Source: Clostridia bacterium
Lineage (GTDB): Bacteria > Bacillota > Clostridia > Lachnospirales > Lachnospiraceae
Length of the DNA stretch: 64,000 bases
Assembly (NCBI GenBank): GCA_910576205.1
Contig: CAJTHL010000014.1
Span: 62,001 to 126,000, forward strand
Direction: 5' to 3'
Made by a program: the position numbers and the translations under genes. The notes beneath the pieces were generated by a model. That model did not search any database. It was not told where the DNA came from and saw only the letters and a program-made list of their open reading frames with translations. This document shows, piece by piece, positions 42,072-51,203 of this stretch; position 1 is the stretch's first letter, and each line of letters starts with the position of its first letter.

Positions 42072-44684
42072 ATGGCGCAGATGACACCCATGATGCAGCA
42101 ATATGTAAAGACAAAGGAAGAGTACAGGGATTGCATCCTGTTTTACCGGCTGGGAGATTTTTACGAGATGTTTTTTGAGGATGCCCTGCTGGTTTCAAAG
42201 GAGCTGGAGCTGACGCTGACCGGCAAGGATTGCGGTCTGGAGGAGAGGGCTCCCATGTGCGGCATTCCCTACCATGCCGTGGAGGGGTATCTGGCAAAGC
42301 TTGTATCCAGGGGCTACAAAGTGGCCATCTGTGAGCAGGTAGAGGATCCGAAGCAGGCAAAGGGCCTGGTAAAGAGAGAGGTTATCCGCATCGTAACTCC
42401 GGGAACCAACTTAAATCCCCAGTCCCTGGACGAATCCAGAAACAACTATATTATGTGTACGGTTTATCTCTTCGACCGTTACGGCCTGTCCATTGCGGAC
42501 GTGACCACAGGGGATTATTTCGTCACCGAGGTAGACAATATCCGGCGGCTTCTGGACGAGGTGCAGAAATTCAACCCATCGGAGATTATCTGCAACCACG
42601 CCTTCTATGTAAGCGGCGTGGATATTGATGATCTGAAAAGCAGGCTGGGTATGGCGGTCTATGCCCTGGACGACTGGTATTTTGACGACGAGCTGTGCCG
42701 GAAAACCCTGCTCTCCCATTTTAAGGTGTCCAGCCTGGAAGGACTTGGAATCGGGGATATGGGCTGCGGCGTTATCGGCGCGGGGGCGCTCCTCAAATAT
42801 CTGGAGGAGACCCAGAAAAACGACCTGTCCCACATGACCCACATTACGCCCTATGCCTTTGGAAAATACATGCTGCTGGACGGCTCCACCAGGCGGAACC
42901 TGGAGCTTACGGAAACCCTGCGGGAAAAGCGGAAAAAGGGTTCCCTTCTCTGGGTCCTGGACAAGACCCGCACAGCCATGGGGGCCAGATTGCTGCGTTC
43001 CATGGTGGAGCAGCCCTTGATTCACAGGGAGGAGATCGAGAGGCGTCATGAGGCTATCGAGGAACTGAACAGCCAGATGATTACCCGGGAGGAGCTGCGG
43101 GAGTATTTAAACCCCATCTACGATCTGGAGCGGCTTATAGGACGCATCAGTTACCAGACGGCCAACGCCCGGGACCTTATTGCCTTTAAGACCTCCCTGG
43201 CCATGCTGCCCCCCATCAGAACGCTGCTGGAGGGATTTCACAGCCCCCTCCTTAGGGAGATCTGCCAGGACCTGGATACCCTGGAGGATATACACGGGCT
43301 TATTGAGGCCGCCGTCTGCGAGGAGCCGCCGGTTTCCCTGCGGGATGGGGAGATTATTAAAGACGGCTTTCACCAGGATGTGGATAAATACCGCCGGGCA
43401 AAGACAGAGGGGAAAACCTGGCTTGCGAAGCTTGAGGTGCAGGAGCGGGAGCGCACCGGCATCAAAAACCTGCGGGTAAAGTTTAACAAGGTGTTCGGCT
43501 ATTACCTGGAGGTGACCAACTCCTACAAGGATCTGGTGCCAGAGGACTATATGCGCAAGCAGACCCTGGTCAATGCCGAGCGGTATATTACACCGGAATT
43601 AAAAGAGCTGGAAGATACCATTCTGGGGGCGGAGGACAAGCTAAACAGCCTGGAGTACGAGCTGTTTTGTAAGCTTCGGGACGAGATTTCCGCCCAGGTG
43701 CTGCGCATTCAGAGGACGGCAAAGGCCGTGGCGCATCTGGACGTATTCACCTCCCTCTCTCTGGTGGCCCAGAGGAACAGTTATGTGCGGCCGGTGATGA
43801 ATGAAAATGGCGTGATCGACATCAGAAACGGGCGTCACCCTGTGGTGGAGCAGATGATAAGCAACGATATGTTTATCGCCAATGACACATGCCTGGACAA
43901 CGGAAACAGGCGGGTTTCCGTTATAACCGGTCCTAATATGGCGGGGAAATCCACATATATGCGCCAGGCCGCCCTCATTGTGCTTATGGCCCAGATCGGC
44001 AGCTTCGTGCCTGCAGACAGCGCGAAAATCGGCATTGTGGACCGGATTTTTACCCGGGTGGGGGCTTCCGATGACCTGGCTTCCGGCCAGAGTACCTTTA
44101 TGGTGGAAATGACGGAGGTGGCCAATATCCTGCGCAATGCCACCAGGGACAGCCTGCTGATTCTGGATGAGATCGGCCGGGGCACCAGCACCTTTGATGG
44201 GCTGTCCATCGCCTGGTCTGTCATTGAGTATATCAGCAATCCGAAAATTCTGGGTGCAAAGACCCTGTTTGCCACCCACTACCACGAGCTGACAGAGCTG
44301 GAAGGCTCCATAAGCGGCGTCAACAATTACTGTATTGCGGTGAAGGAAAAGGGTGACGACATTGTTTTTCTGCGGAAGATCGTAAAAGGCGGGGCGGACA
44401 GAAGCTACGGCATCCAGGTGGCAAAGCTGGCCGGTGTGCCGGACCCGGTAATTGCCAGGGCAAAGGAGCTTTTGGAAAGCCTGGTGGCCGCGGATATCTC
44501 GGCAAGAAACAAGGTTCTCCCTGTGGAGATCGAGATGGAGGCGGAACAGATATCCCTGATGGATACGGTAAAGGACGACGACATTATCGGAGAACTGCGG
44601 GAGCTGGAGCTTTCCAGCATGACGCCCATAGAAGCATTGAACGTGTTGTACCGGCTGCAGAATAAGATCAGAAACAGATGGTAG
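42072..44684 (+). CDS. mutS: DNA mismatch repair protein MutS
   Basis: MutS, 870 residues. The mismatch-recognition motif is FYRLGDFYEMFFEDA (F-x-E), and the connector, lever and clamp domains follow. The ATPase has Walker A GPNMAGKSTYMRQ, Walker B LLILDEIGRGTSTFDG and FATHYHELTELE. The C-terminal part ends with LNVLYRLQNKIRNRW. The start at 42072 follows AGAGAGGAAACA; the frame is open for 126 bases upstream without a better site. Operon with mutL, 50 bases downstream. Confidence 0.98.
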   Translation: MAQMTPMMQQYVKTKEEYRDCILFYRLGDFYEMFFEDALLVSKELELTLTGKDCGLEERAPMCGIPYHAVEGYLAKLVSRGYKVAICEQVEDPKQAKGLVKREVIRIVTPGTNLNPQSLDESRNNYIMCTVYLFDRYGLSIADVTTGDYFVTEVDNIRRLLDEVQKFNPSEIICNHAFYVSGVDIDDLKSRLGMAVYALDDWYFDDELCRKTLLSHFKVSSLEGLGIGDMGCGVIGAGALLKYLEETQKNDLSHMTHITPYAFGKYMLLDGSTRRNLELTETLREKRKKGSLLWVLDKTRTAMGARLLRSMVEQPLIHREEIERRHEAIEELNSQMITREELREYLNPIYDLERLIGRISYQTANARDLIAFKTSLAMLPPIRTLLEGFHSPLLREICQDLDTLEDIHGLIEAAVCEEPPVSLRDGEIIKDGFHQDVDKYRRAKTEGKTWLAKLEVQERERTGIKNLRVKFNKVFGYYLEVTNSYKDLVPEDYMRKQTLVNAERYITPELKELEDTILGAEDKLNSLEYELFCKLRDEISAQVLRIQRTAKAVAHLDVFTSLSLVAQRNSYVRPVMNENGVIDIRNGRHPVVEQMISNDMFIANDTCLDNGNRRVSVITGPNMAGKSTYMRQAALIVLMAQIGSFVPADSAKIGIVDRIFTRVGASDDLASGQSTFMVEMTEVANILRNATRDSLLILDEIGRGTSTFDGLSIAWSVIEYISNPKILGAKTLFATHYHELTELEGSISGVNNYCIAVKEKGDDIVFLRKIVKGGADRSYGIQVAKLAGVPDPVIARAKELLESLVAADISARNKVLPVEIEMEAEQISLMDTVKDDDIIGELRELELSSMTPIEALNVLYRLQNKIRNRW

Positions 44685-44734
44685 CTTTTTTCAGAATAAA
44701 AGCTAAAGACGGATAAAGACAAATGGTGGAGCCT

Positions 44735-46909
44735 ATGAGAGAAATACAGGTGCTGGATCAGCACACCATAGATAAGATTGCGGCGGGGGAGGTTATCGAG
44801 CGGCCTTCCTCGGTGGTAAAGGAACTGGTGGAAAATGCCGTGGATGCCGGAGCCACGGCGGTTACGGTGGAGATCAAAGAGGGGGGAACCACCTTCCTCA
44901 GGGTGACGGACAATGGAAGCGGCATTGAGAGGGGACAGGTTCCCCTGGCTTTTCTGCGCCATTCCACCAGCAAAATCCGCAAAGCCGAGGATCTGCTCTT
45001 CGTGGCATCCCTGGGATTTCGGGGGGAGGCCCTCTCCAGCATTGCGGCTGTTTCCATGGTGGAGCTTATCACAAAGACCCGGGAGTCGGAAAGCGGCATC
45101 CGCTATTGTATCGAAGGCGGGCAGGAGAAGGAGCTGGAGGAGGCGGCGGCGCCGGAGGGGACGACCTTTCTTGTGCGAAGCCTTTTCTACAACACGCCGG
45201 CCCGGCGGAAATTCTTAAAATCCCCCATGACGGAAGGGGGGTATATCGGCGATCTTATGGAGCGCATGGCTCTTTCCAGGCCGGATATTTCTTTCCGCTT
45301 TATCAACAACGGCCAGACAAAGCTTCACACGGCAGGAAACCATAATCTCAAGGATGTGATTTATCAGATTTATGGCCGGGAGATCGCTGCAAATCTGATT
45401 GCCGTGGACAGGGAACAGGGGCCCATCCATGTGACCGGGTTTATCGGAAAGCCCCTGGTGGGCCGGGGAAACCGGAATTTTGAGACTTATTTTGTAAATG
45501 GAAGATATGTGAAGAGCACCTTGATTGCCAAAGGCATTGAGGACGCCTACAAAACCCTGCTGATGCAGCACAAATATCCTTTTACCGTGCTGCATTTTGA
45601 GGTGGACGGCCAGTATCTGGACGTAAATGTGCATCCCACCAAGATGGAGCTTCGTTTCTCCAACCAGGAGCAGGTTTACCGCTTTGTCCAGGAAACCCTG
45701 CGGGATGCCCTTATGGGGCGGGAACTGATTCCACAGGTGACGCTTGGGGAGAAGGAGAGGCTGCCCAAGGGGGAGATGGCGCAGGAGAAAAAAACGGATA
45801 CGGCGGAAACAAACCCGCTGTCTGAGCTGCTCCATGCAGCAGGCAAAGGGGGAAGCCGGGAGACCGGAAAGACCGGAATGCCCCGTAAGCCGGCAAAGGA
45901 AGAACCGGTAAAAGAAACAGACGCTGCCCCGGGACAGAATACATCCCAGGAATGGAAAAAAGCGGCAAAATCCTATCAGTTTTTGCCGCCCCAGAAGCAG
46001 GATCTGGATTATTTTCTGGAGGAGATGCGCAAAAGGGTGAAGAAAGCCCACGAAAAGCCGGTGGATAATGAGAATTCCCCAAAGAAGGAGATACCGGGGG
46101 AGAATGCAGGCAATAAAGAGAGCGCCTATGAGGATACCTCTGGGAGAGGGGGTGTAGGGATTTTCCGGGAAAGCGGGTCTTATACTGTGACAAGGCCCCC
46201 ACAGTCCCAGCCTGACCCCAGGCAATCCCCAATGGTTCAGCCTGAGCCTTCCCTTCCGGAAACTGCGCGGCAGGAACCCAGGCAGCTCGAACTATTTGAG
46301 ACCCACCTTCTGGATCCCGGAAAAAAGGCGGATATCCGCATAATCGGGCAGCTTTTTGACACCTACTGGCTGGTGCAGCAGGAGCAGAATTTCTATATGA
46401 TAGACCAGCATGCGGCCCATGAGAAGGTGTTGTTTGAGAAGATGATGGAGAGCTTTAAGAAGAAAGAAATCACTTCCCAGATGGTGAGTCCTCCCTTGAT
46501 TTTAAGCCTCAATCTGGCGGAGGCAGAGACTTTGCGGCTCTATAAGGACGCGTTTTCCGGCCTTGGCTTTGAGGTGGAGCCCTTTGGGGGCAGGGAGTAC
46601 GCCATCAGCGCCGTCCCCGCCAACCTTTTTGGCATAGCGGAGAAGGAGCTGTTTCTGGAAATGCTGGATTCCCTGTCGGAGGCAATGGTGGCGGGGAAGA
46701 CGGATTCCCGCCTTGTGCTGGAAAAGATCGCCTCCATGTCCTGCAAGGCTGCGGTAAAGGGGAATCAGCGTTTGAGCCGCAAGGAGGCAGAGAGGCTTAT
46801 AGAGACTCTTTTCACTCTGGAGAATCCCTATACCTGCCCCCATGGGCGGCCTACCATTATCTCTATGACAAAGCAGGAAATCGAACGGAAATTTAAGCGG
46901 ATCGTTTAA
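44735..46909 (+). CDS. mutL: DNA mismatch repair endonuclease MutL
   Basis: MutL, 724 residues. The N-terminal GHKL ATPase motifs are ENAVDAGA, DNGSGI and GFRGEALSSI. A long, poorly conserved, charged Pro-rich linker covers about residues 335-530. The C-terminal endonuclease site is DQHAAHEKVLFEKMM with CPHGRPT near the end, so this is the nicking type found where no MutH exists. Start 44735 has GGTGGAGCC upstream; an in-frame ATG lies at 44723. In many Firmicutes miaA follows mutL directly; here an 8.4-kb island separates them. Confidence 0.97.
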   Translation: MREIQVLDQHTIDKIAAGEVIERPSSVVKELVENAVDAGATAVTVEIKEGGTTFLRVTDNGSGIERGQVPLAFLRHSTSKIRKAEDLLFVASLGFRGEALSSIAAVSMVELITKTRESESGIRYCIEGGQEKELEEAAAPEGTTFLVRSLFYNTPARRKFLKSPMTEGGYIGDLMERMALSRPDISFRFINNGQTKLHTAGNHNLKDVIYQIYGREIAANLIAVDREQGPIHVTGFIGKPLVGRGNRNFETYFVNGRYVKSTLIAKGIEDAYKTLLMQHKYPFTVLHFEVDGQYLDVNVHPTKMELRFSNQEQVYRFVQETLRDALMGRELIPQVTLGEKERLPKGEMAQEKKTDTAETNPLSELLHAAGKGGSRETGKTGMPRKPAKEEPVKETDAAPGQNTSQEWKKAAKSYQFLPPQKQDLDYFLEEMRKRVKKAHEKPVDNENSPKKEIPGENAGNKESAYEDTSGRGGVGIFRESGSYTVTRPPQSQPDPRQSPMVQPEPSLPETARQEPRQLELFETHLLDPGKKADIRIIGQLFDTYWLVQQEQNFYMIDQHAAHEKVLFEKMMESFKKKEITSQMVSPPLILSLNLAEAETLRLYKDAFSGLGFEVEPFGGREYAISAVPANLFGIAEKELFLEMLDSLSEAMVAGKTDSRLVLEKIASMSCKAAVKGNQRLSRKEAERLIETLFTLENPYTCPHGRPTIISMTKQEIERKFKRIV

Positions 46910-47908
46910 TCCTCCATCTGGGCGGGAGACTCCCACAGAAGAAGCTTCTGGCCCAGGCCTTCTTTTAAAGCGGTGCGGTACAGATCCCATCCAAGTCCCA
47001 GGTCAAAGACAGCCATGCCGCAGGCCACAAAGCAGATAATCTGGTCGTCAGAAGTGCGGCCTTTCTGGTGGCCGTTGATTATATCTCCGATGCTGAGAGA
47101 GTCGTCAAGAGCTGGCTTGCGTCCGGCGTCAATAAGCCGGTAAATGGGGCCTCCGATAACCCCCGAATAATATTTGTCCTTGTCCCCGGACATGACGGCA
47201 TCCTCCACATAGGCATGGTGCAGGCCAATATGGTCGTACACAATGTCCATATCCAGCGGCTTCCAGACTGTTTTCCACCACTGCCTCCAGTCCGAAATCT
47301 TTTCTCACATGCTCTGCCAGGGCAATGGCCCTGGCCTCTGAATGGTTGTGACAAACAACCTTTTCTATGGATTTCATTTCGCCAAGAATGGCGTCCATGC
47401 AGGCTTTCCCAATAGCTCCACAGCCGATACAGGTCAGTACCCGGGAATCCTTGCGGGCAAGGTATCTTGCGCCCACCGCAGGCACGGCCCCGGTGCGGGC
47501 GGCGCTGATAAGATTTGCGCTCATATAACAGATGGGCTCGCCGGTTTCCTTGTTGTTCAGGGTAACCATAAGTACGGAGCGGGGCAGGCCACAGGACTTG
47601 TTGGCGGCGTTGGAGCCGTACCATTTCTGCCCGCAGATGTTAAAGCGGCCCCCCAGATAAGCGGGCATTGCCACAAACCTGCGGTCCGGTCCGGCCACAG
47701 GCATATTGGGAAACGGAGTTTCCTCCGGAAATACAATGTACATTCCGTGATTGTTGTGGTTGTTTCCTCCCATTAAATAGTCGCCTCTGGCAAGCAGCTT
47801 GAAAACCTCTTCGGCGTTATTCACACATTTTGGTGTATTTAATACACCAGCCGCAATACAATCAGGCTCAGACATATACAAAAATTCTGTTTTTTTCCCC
47901 ATTACCAT
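46906..47908 (-). pseudogene. Ornithine cyclodeaminase / mu-crystallin-family protein, frameshifted and internally deleted
   Basis: The first 240 codons read as an OCD-family NAD-binding protein similar to the set labelled tyramine oxidase subunit B (EFLYMSEPDCIAAGVLN, FPNMPVAGPDRRFVAMPAYLGG, GCGAIGKACMDAILGEMKS). After VVENSLEA the frame turns to nonsense. The proper C terminus is found in another frame (IDAGRKPALDDSLSIGDII, GRTSDDQIICFVACGMAVFDLG). Roughly 40 residues of the Rossmann domain are missing at the junction near 47250. Its end overlaps the mutL end by four bases on the opposite strand. Confidence 0.8.
47831..47849. promoter_or_regulatory. Perfect inverted repeat with core GTATTTAATAC
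   Basis: TGGTGTATTTAATACACCA has 9-bp arms around one base. Its 11-base core recurs exactly at 50968-50978, in the regulator/TRAP intergenic region. It lies in the first codons of the decayed OCD-like gene, so the symmetry could be incidental or an RpiR-type operator. Confidence 0.35.
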
Positions 47909-47989
47909 AAATCCCCTTTCAGAAAATGAAAAAATGTATTAATTATACATATCATAATCGCACTACAAAGAATTAAAAATTACAAGAGC

Positions 47990-48691
47990 ACACCCATTGG
48001 GCCGGATACAACTACCCTGGAGGATGCCAGAAGGGTAATCCGGGATTATCATGTGGAACATCGTCTGCCAAAAGCAGTGGTGGATTATCTGATACAGGCG
48101 GGGCCGGAAAAGGAGACGCCCAAGGCATTTCCGGAGAATACCTACTTTCTTATCAATACCCTTCCGGACTCCTGCATCTATGGAAAGGAGGAGGCGGAAA
48201 AAATGGGGATTCCGGCGGTGATTCTGACCTCCTTCCTGGAGGGGGAGGCACGTGATGTGGGAAGCGTTCTGGCCTCTGTGGCCAGAGAAATACAGATCTA
48301 TGGAAATCCTGTGAAGGCGCCCTGCGTATTGCTGGCTTCCGGCGAGGCTGCCACAAAGATAGAGGACAACCGGACGATTTGCGGACATGGCGGACCAGGG
48401 CAGGAGGAAGTGCTGGGATTCGCCCTGGCGGCCGCAAAGATTCCCGGGGCCTGCCTTTTGTCCATTGACTCTGAGGGAACAGACGGAACCACGTCTGCGG
48501 CCGGGGGAATTGCGGATTCCACAAGTGCGGCAGCCGCGCTGGAAAAGGGCGTGGATATCCATGGGGCTCTGCGCGGGCATGCCTCCTTTGAGGCCCTGGA
48601 GGCCCTGGGAGATACGGTGTTTACAGGAAATACGGGGACGAATCTCTGTGATTTTAATGTGCTTTATATTCCCGGAAACAGTGAGGTGTAA
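47990..48691 (+). pseudogene. Glycerate 2-kinase (MOFRL), C-terminal half only
   Basis: The frame from about 47990 gives PIGPDTTTLEDARRVIRDYHV and then the MOFRL domain: LTSFLEGEARDVGSVLASVAREI, PCVLLASGEAATKI, SIDSEGTDGTTSAAGGI and GDTVFTGNTGTNLCDFNVLY. Full-length enzymes are about 430 residues; here the first ~200 are missing. No ATG with a ribosome site starts the piece (GTG 48053 is possible). The intact enzyme phosphorylates glycerate, usually to 2-phosphoglycerate, the substrate of enolase. That fits its position directly before the enolase-like gene. As it stands it is probably inactive. Confidence 0.82.
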
Positions 48692-48692
48692 A

Positions 48693-49967
48693 ATGTCAAA
48701 AATTGTAAATGTTACGGCCAGACAGCTCATCGACTGTAAATGCAGACCTATGGTTGAGGTGGACGTAATCACGGAGGACGGGGCTGTGGGAAGGGGCAGC
48801 GCGCCTACAGGAAGCTCTGTGGGCATTCATGAGTCTTATGTGCTGCGGGATAACGATGCCGGCGAATACAATGGAATGGGCGTTCATAAGGCTGTGGAAA
48901 ACGTGAAAAATATTATCGCTCCGGCTCTTAAAGGTATGGACGTGAAGGACCTGCGGGGAATTGACCAGAGAATGATTGAACTGGACGGCACGCCGGACAA
49001 GAGGCGGCTGGGCGGGAACGCCATTTACAGCACATCCATTGCGGCGTTTCGGGCAGGGGCGGAGGAGGCCCATGTGCCGGCTTACGAATATCTCTGCGGC
49101 CGGGAAATAAAGACGGTTCCTGTGCCTTCCTTTAACGTGGTAAACGGAGGAGTCTATGGGGATGTGGTTATGCCCTTCAACGAATTCCTCCTTGTGCCCT
49201 ATAAGGCGGACAGCATTTATGAGGCAGTCGAAATCGCGGTGAAATGCTTTCAGAAGCTGGAGGATGTCATCCGCATGTTCACCGGCTCTGTACCGGAGGT
49301 GGGGCGTTCCTACGGCTGGATTACTCCCACGGACGATCCGGAGACTGCGCTGGAACTGATGCAAAGAGCTGTGGATGCATGCGGGTATCACGACAAGGTG
49401 GCATTTGCCCTGGACTGCGCTTCCAGCGAAATGTACGATAGGGAAACGGATACATACCTTATGAAAGGAAAACGCGTCTGTGCGGAGGAGCTTATCTCCT
49501 ACGCGAAAAAACTCACCCGGAAATTTCCCTTTGTGTTTATTGAGGATTTACTGGATGAGGATGATTGGGAAAATTATCCAAGGGCGGTGGCGGAATTATC
49601 TGATACAATTATTCTTGGGGATGATTTCATAGTGACTAATCCCAAACGACTGAAAAGAGCGTATGAATTAAAGGCGGTAGAGGGATTCATTTTGAAGCCA
49701 AACCAGGTGGGGACGCTGACGGAGGCGCTGGATGCTTATGAATATGGACGTGAACGGGGAATGTACGCCATTCCCTCGGGACGTTCCGGGGGCGTTGTGG
49801 GAGATGTGGTCATGGATTTGTCCATTGGTCTGGAAGTGCCCTTCCAGAAAAACGGCGCGCCGAAATCCGGAGAGCGCATTGACAAGCTCAATATGCTGAT
49901 GCGGGCTTGCGATATGGCTCCGGGATGCCGGATGAGCGATCTTACAGGGATTGTGAAATTCCGCTAA
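48693..49967 (+). CDS. Enolase-superfamily protein with altered active site
   Basis: A 424-residue enolase homologue. Retained against E. coli enolase by motif alignment: the TGSSVG flexible loop (39-44), E164 (NEF), metal ligands D241 (ALDCASSEMY), E284 (IEDLLDEDDW) and D310 (LGDDFIVTN), the base K335 (ILKPNQVG), R364-S365 and K386. Lost: the acid/base Glu of the GDEGG loop (here VGRSYGW, Ser206), the active-site His of NGGxHAD (here Tyr155) and the His of SHRSGETED (here PSGRSGG). Dehydration of 2-phosphoglycerate is therefore doubtful; a related acid-sugar or phosphate compound is more likely. ATG 48693 follows GAGGTG, immediately after the kinase remnant. Confidence 0.88.
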   Translation: MSKIVNVTARQLIDCKCRPMVEVDVITEDGAVGRGSAPTGSSVGIHESYVLRDNDAGEYNGMGVHKAVENVKNIIAPALKGMDVKDLRGIDQRMIELDGTPDKRRLGGNAIYSTSIAAFRAGAEEAHVPAYEYLCGREIKTVPVPSFNVVNGGVYGDVVMPFNEFLLVPYKADSIYEAVEIAVKCFQKLEDVIRMFTGSVPEVGRSYGWITPTDDPETALELMQRAVDACGYHDKVAFALDCASSEMYDRETDTYLMKGKRVCAEELISYAKKLTRKFPFVFIEDLLDEDDWENYPRAVAELSDTIILGDDFIVTNPKRLKRAYELKAVEGFILKPNQVGTLTEALDAYEYGRERGMYAIPSGRSGGVVGDVVMDLSIGLEVPFQKNGAPKSGERIDKLNMLMRACDMAPGCRMSDLTGIVKFR

Positions 49968-49998
49968 GACACAGATAATAACTCTATGCTTCCGGCCC

Positions 49999-50847
49999 TT
50001 AAAGTCCCAGGTGATACCCTTTGTTCAGGAAATCCTCGGCCTCCTCCAGGGTGCGCTGGGTGCGGTCGTGATCCAGCAGGGCAATGGAGGCCATCAGGTA
50101 ATTGATGATAACCATGGGGGCCACAAAAGAATTTTTTATAGAAACGCTGTTGACAGAACAGGGGATAATAAGGTCTCCATAGCTTTCCACGGCCTTGTAA
50201 TCGTTGGATGTAAAGAGGATGATTTTCACATTTCTCTTTTTCAGCCACAGTATCAGGTTGGCCGCTGTCTTGGAATAGCGTGGAAACAGAAAGGCTACAC
50301 AGGCGTCCGACGAATTGCAGCCGGCCAGTTCTTCCGGAAACAGCATACCGGCGGATTGAATCAAGCGGACATTGGGGCGGATTTGCCCCAGCCGGGAGGT
50401 CAGATAATGGGCGAGGGAAAAGGAGCTGCGAAGCCCCAACACATAAATGTTCCGGGAATCGTTGATGAGATGGATGGTTCTGGAAACAAGATCGGGAGCT
50501 ATACCTGCCACGGTTTCCGTGATGTCCTGGATATCGCTTTGCACAATCTGATTCAAGAGCTGGTCGTTTGCTGCGGCAAAGACCGACAGGTTGTTGAGCC
50601 GCTCCGGAAGGCTTACCTTGCTGATAAGGCTGCTCTGGATATCTTTTTGCATCTGGGAATAACCAGAGTAGCCCAGAGAGCGGGCGAAACGAATGATGGT
50701 GGTAGTGCTGGTGCCGATCTGCGCAGCCGCGTCCTCCAGGGTGAGAAAAGCCATGCGGTCCTCGTGACTGCGGTAATACTGGGCGACCATCTGCTGGGAA
50801 TGGGTCATGGTTTCGTAGGTGTGATTGATTTTCTCGAAAAAAGACAT
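49999..50847 (-). CDS. MurR/RpiR-family transcriptional regulator
   Basis: A 282-residue regulator. The N-terminal HTH_6 domain (LTLEDAAAQIGTSTTTIIRFARSLGYSGYSQMQKDI) is followed by a C-terminal SIS domain that binds phosphosugars (NIYVLGLRSSFSLAHYLTSRLGQI; CVAFLFPRYSKTAANLILWLKKRNVKIILFT). It is divergent from the TRAP operon and convergent with the enolase-like gene, so it likely controls this island in response to a phosphorylated intermediate. Start 50847 follows AAGGAGCCGCC on the minus strand. Confidence 0.92.
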   Translation of the reverse strand: MSFFEKINHTYETMTHSQQMVAQYYRSHEDRMAFLTLEDAAAQIGTSTTTIIRFARSLGYSGYSQMQKDIQSSLISKVSLPERLNNLSVFAAANDQLLNQIVQSDIQDITETVAGIAPDLVSRTIHLINDSRNIYVLGLRSSFSLAHYLTSRLGQIRPNVRLIQSAGMLFPEELAGCNSSDACVAFLFPRYSKTAANLILWLKKRNVKIILFTSNDYKAVESYGDLIIPCSVNSVSIKNSFVAPMVIINYLMASIALLDHDRTQRTLEEAEDFLNKGYHLGL

Positions 50848-51203
50848 AGGCGGCTCCTTGCTCTGTAAAAGGTAAATAAACTAAAAAAATAATAACATAG
50901 TCGGGAGGCAAAGGCAAGTTTATTTGCTGTCTGACATGGTTTCTGACAGAAATGGAAAGGATAAAAAGTATTTAATACAATTTATTTTATGAAATATAGG
51001 AGAATTATAGAATGTTTTAAGGGATTTTTTTGTAAATAAAAACGAAAAAAAGAATTTTTATGAAAGACTTGACAGGTATTTTGTAGAATATTATACTATT
51101 TATATAAATGATGTAGGAATTTATACATTACCATGCAAATGCCTGGAGAAATCCGGGTTGATGATAAAGAAACATAAGGCTTTGCGGAGGAAAGGAGAAC
51201 AAT
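50848..51203 (+). promoter_or_regulatory. Divergent regulatory region and TRAP operon promoter
   Basis: An AT-rich 356-bp region without a gene. The TRAP promoter is near consensus: TTGACA (51069-51074), 17 bases, TATACT (51092-51097). Upstream, GTATTTAATAC (50968-50978) is a palindrome that recurs at 47835-47845. The leader between promoter and dctP is about 100 bases and shows no riboswitch I recognise. Confidence 0.75.

Noticed and set aside
45215..46225. 336-codon minus-strand open frame
   Set aside because: Antisense to mutL; composition follows mutL codon bias, with no recognisable protein features.
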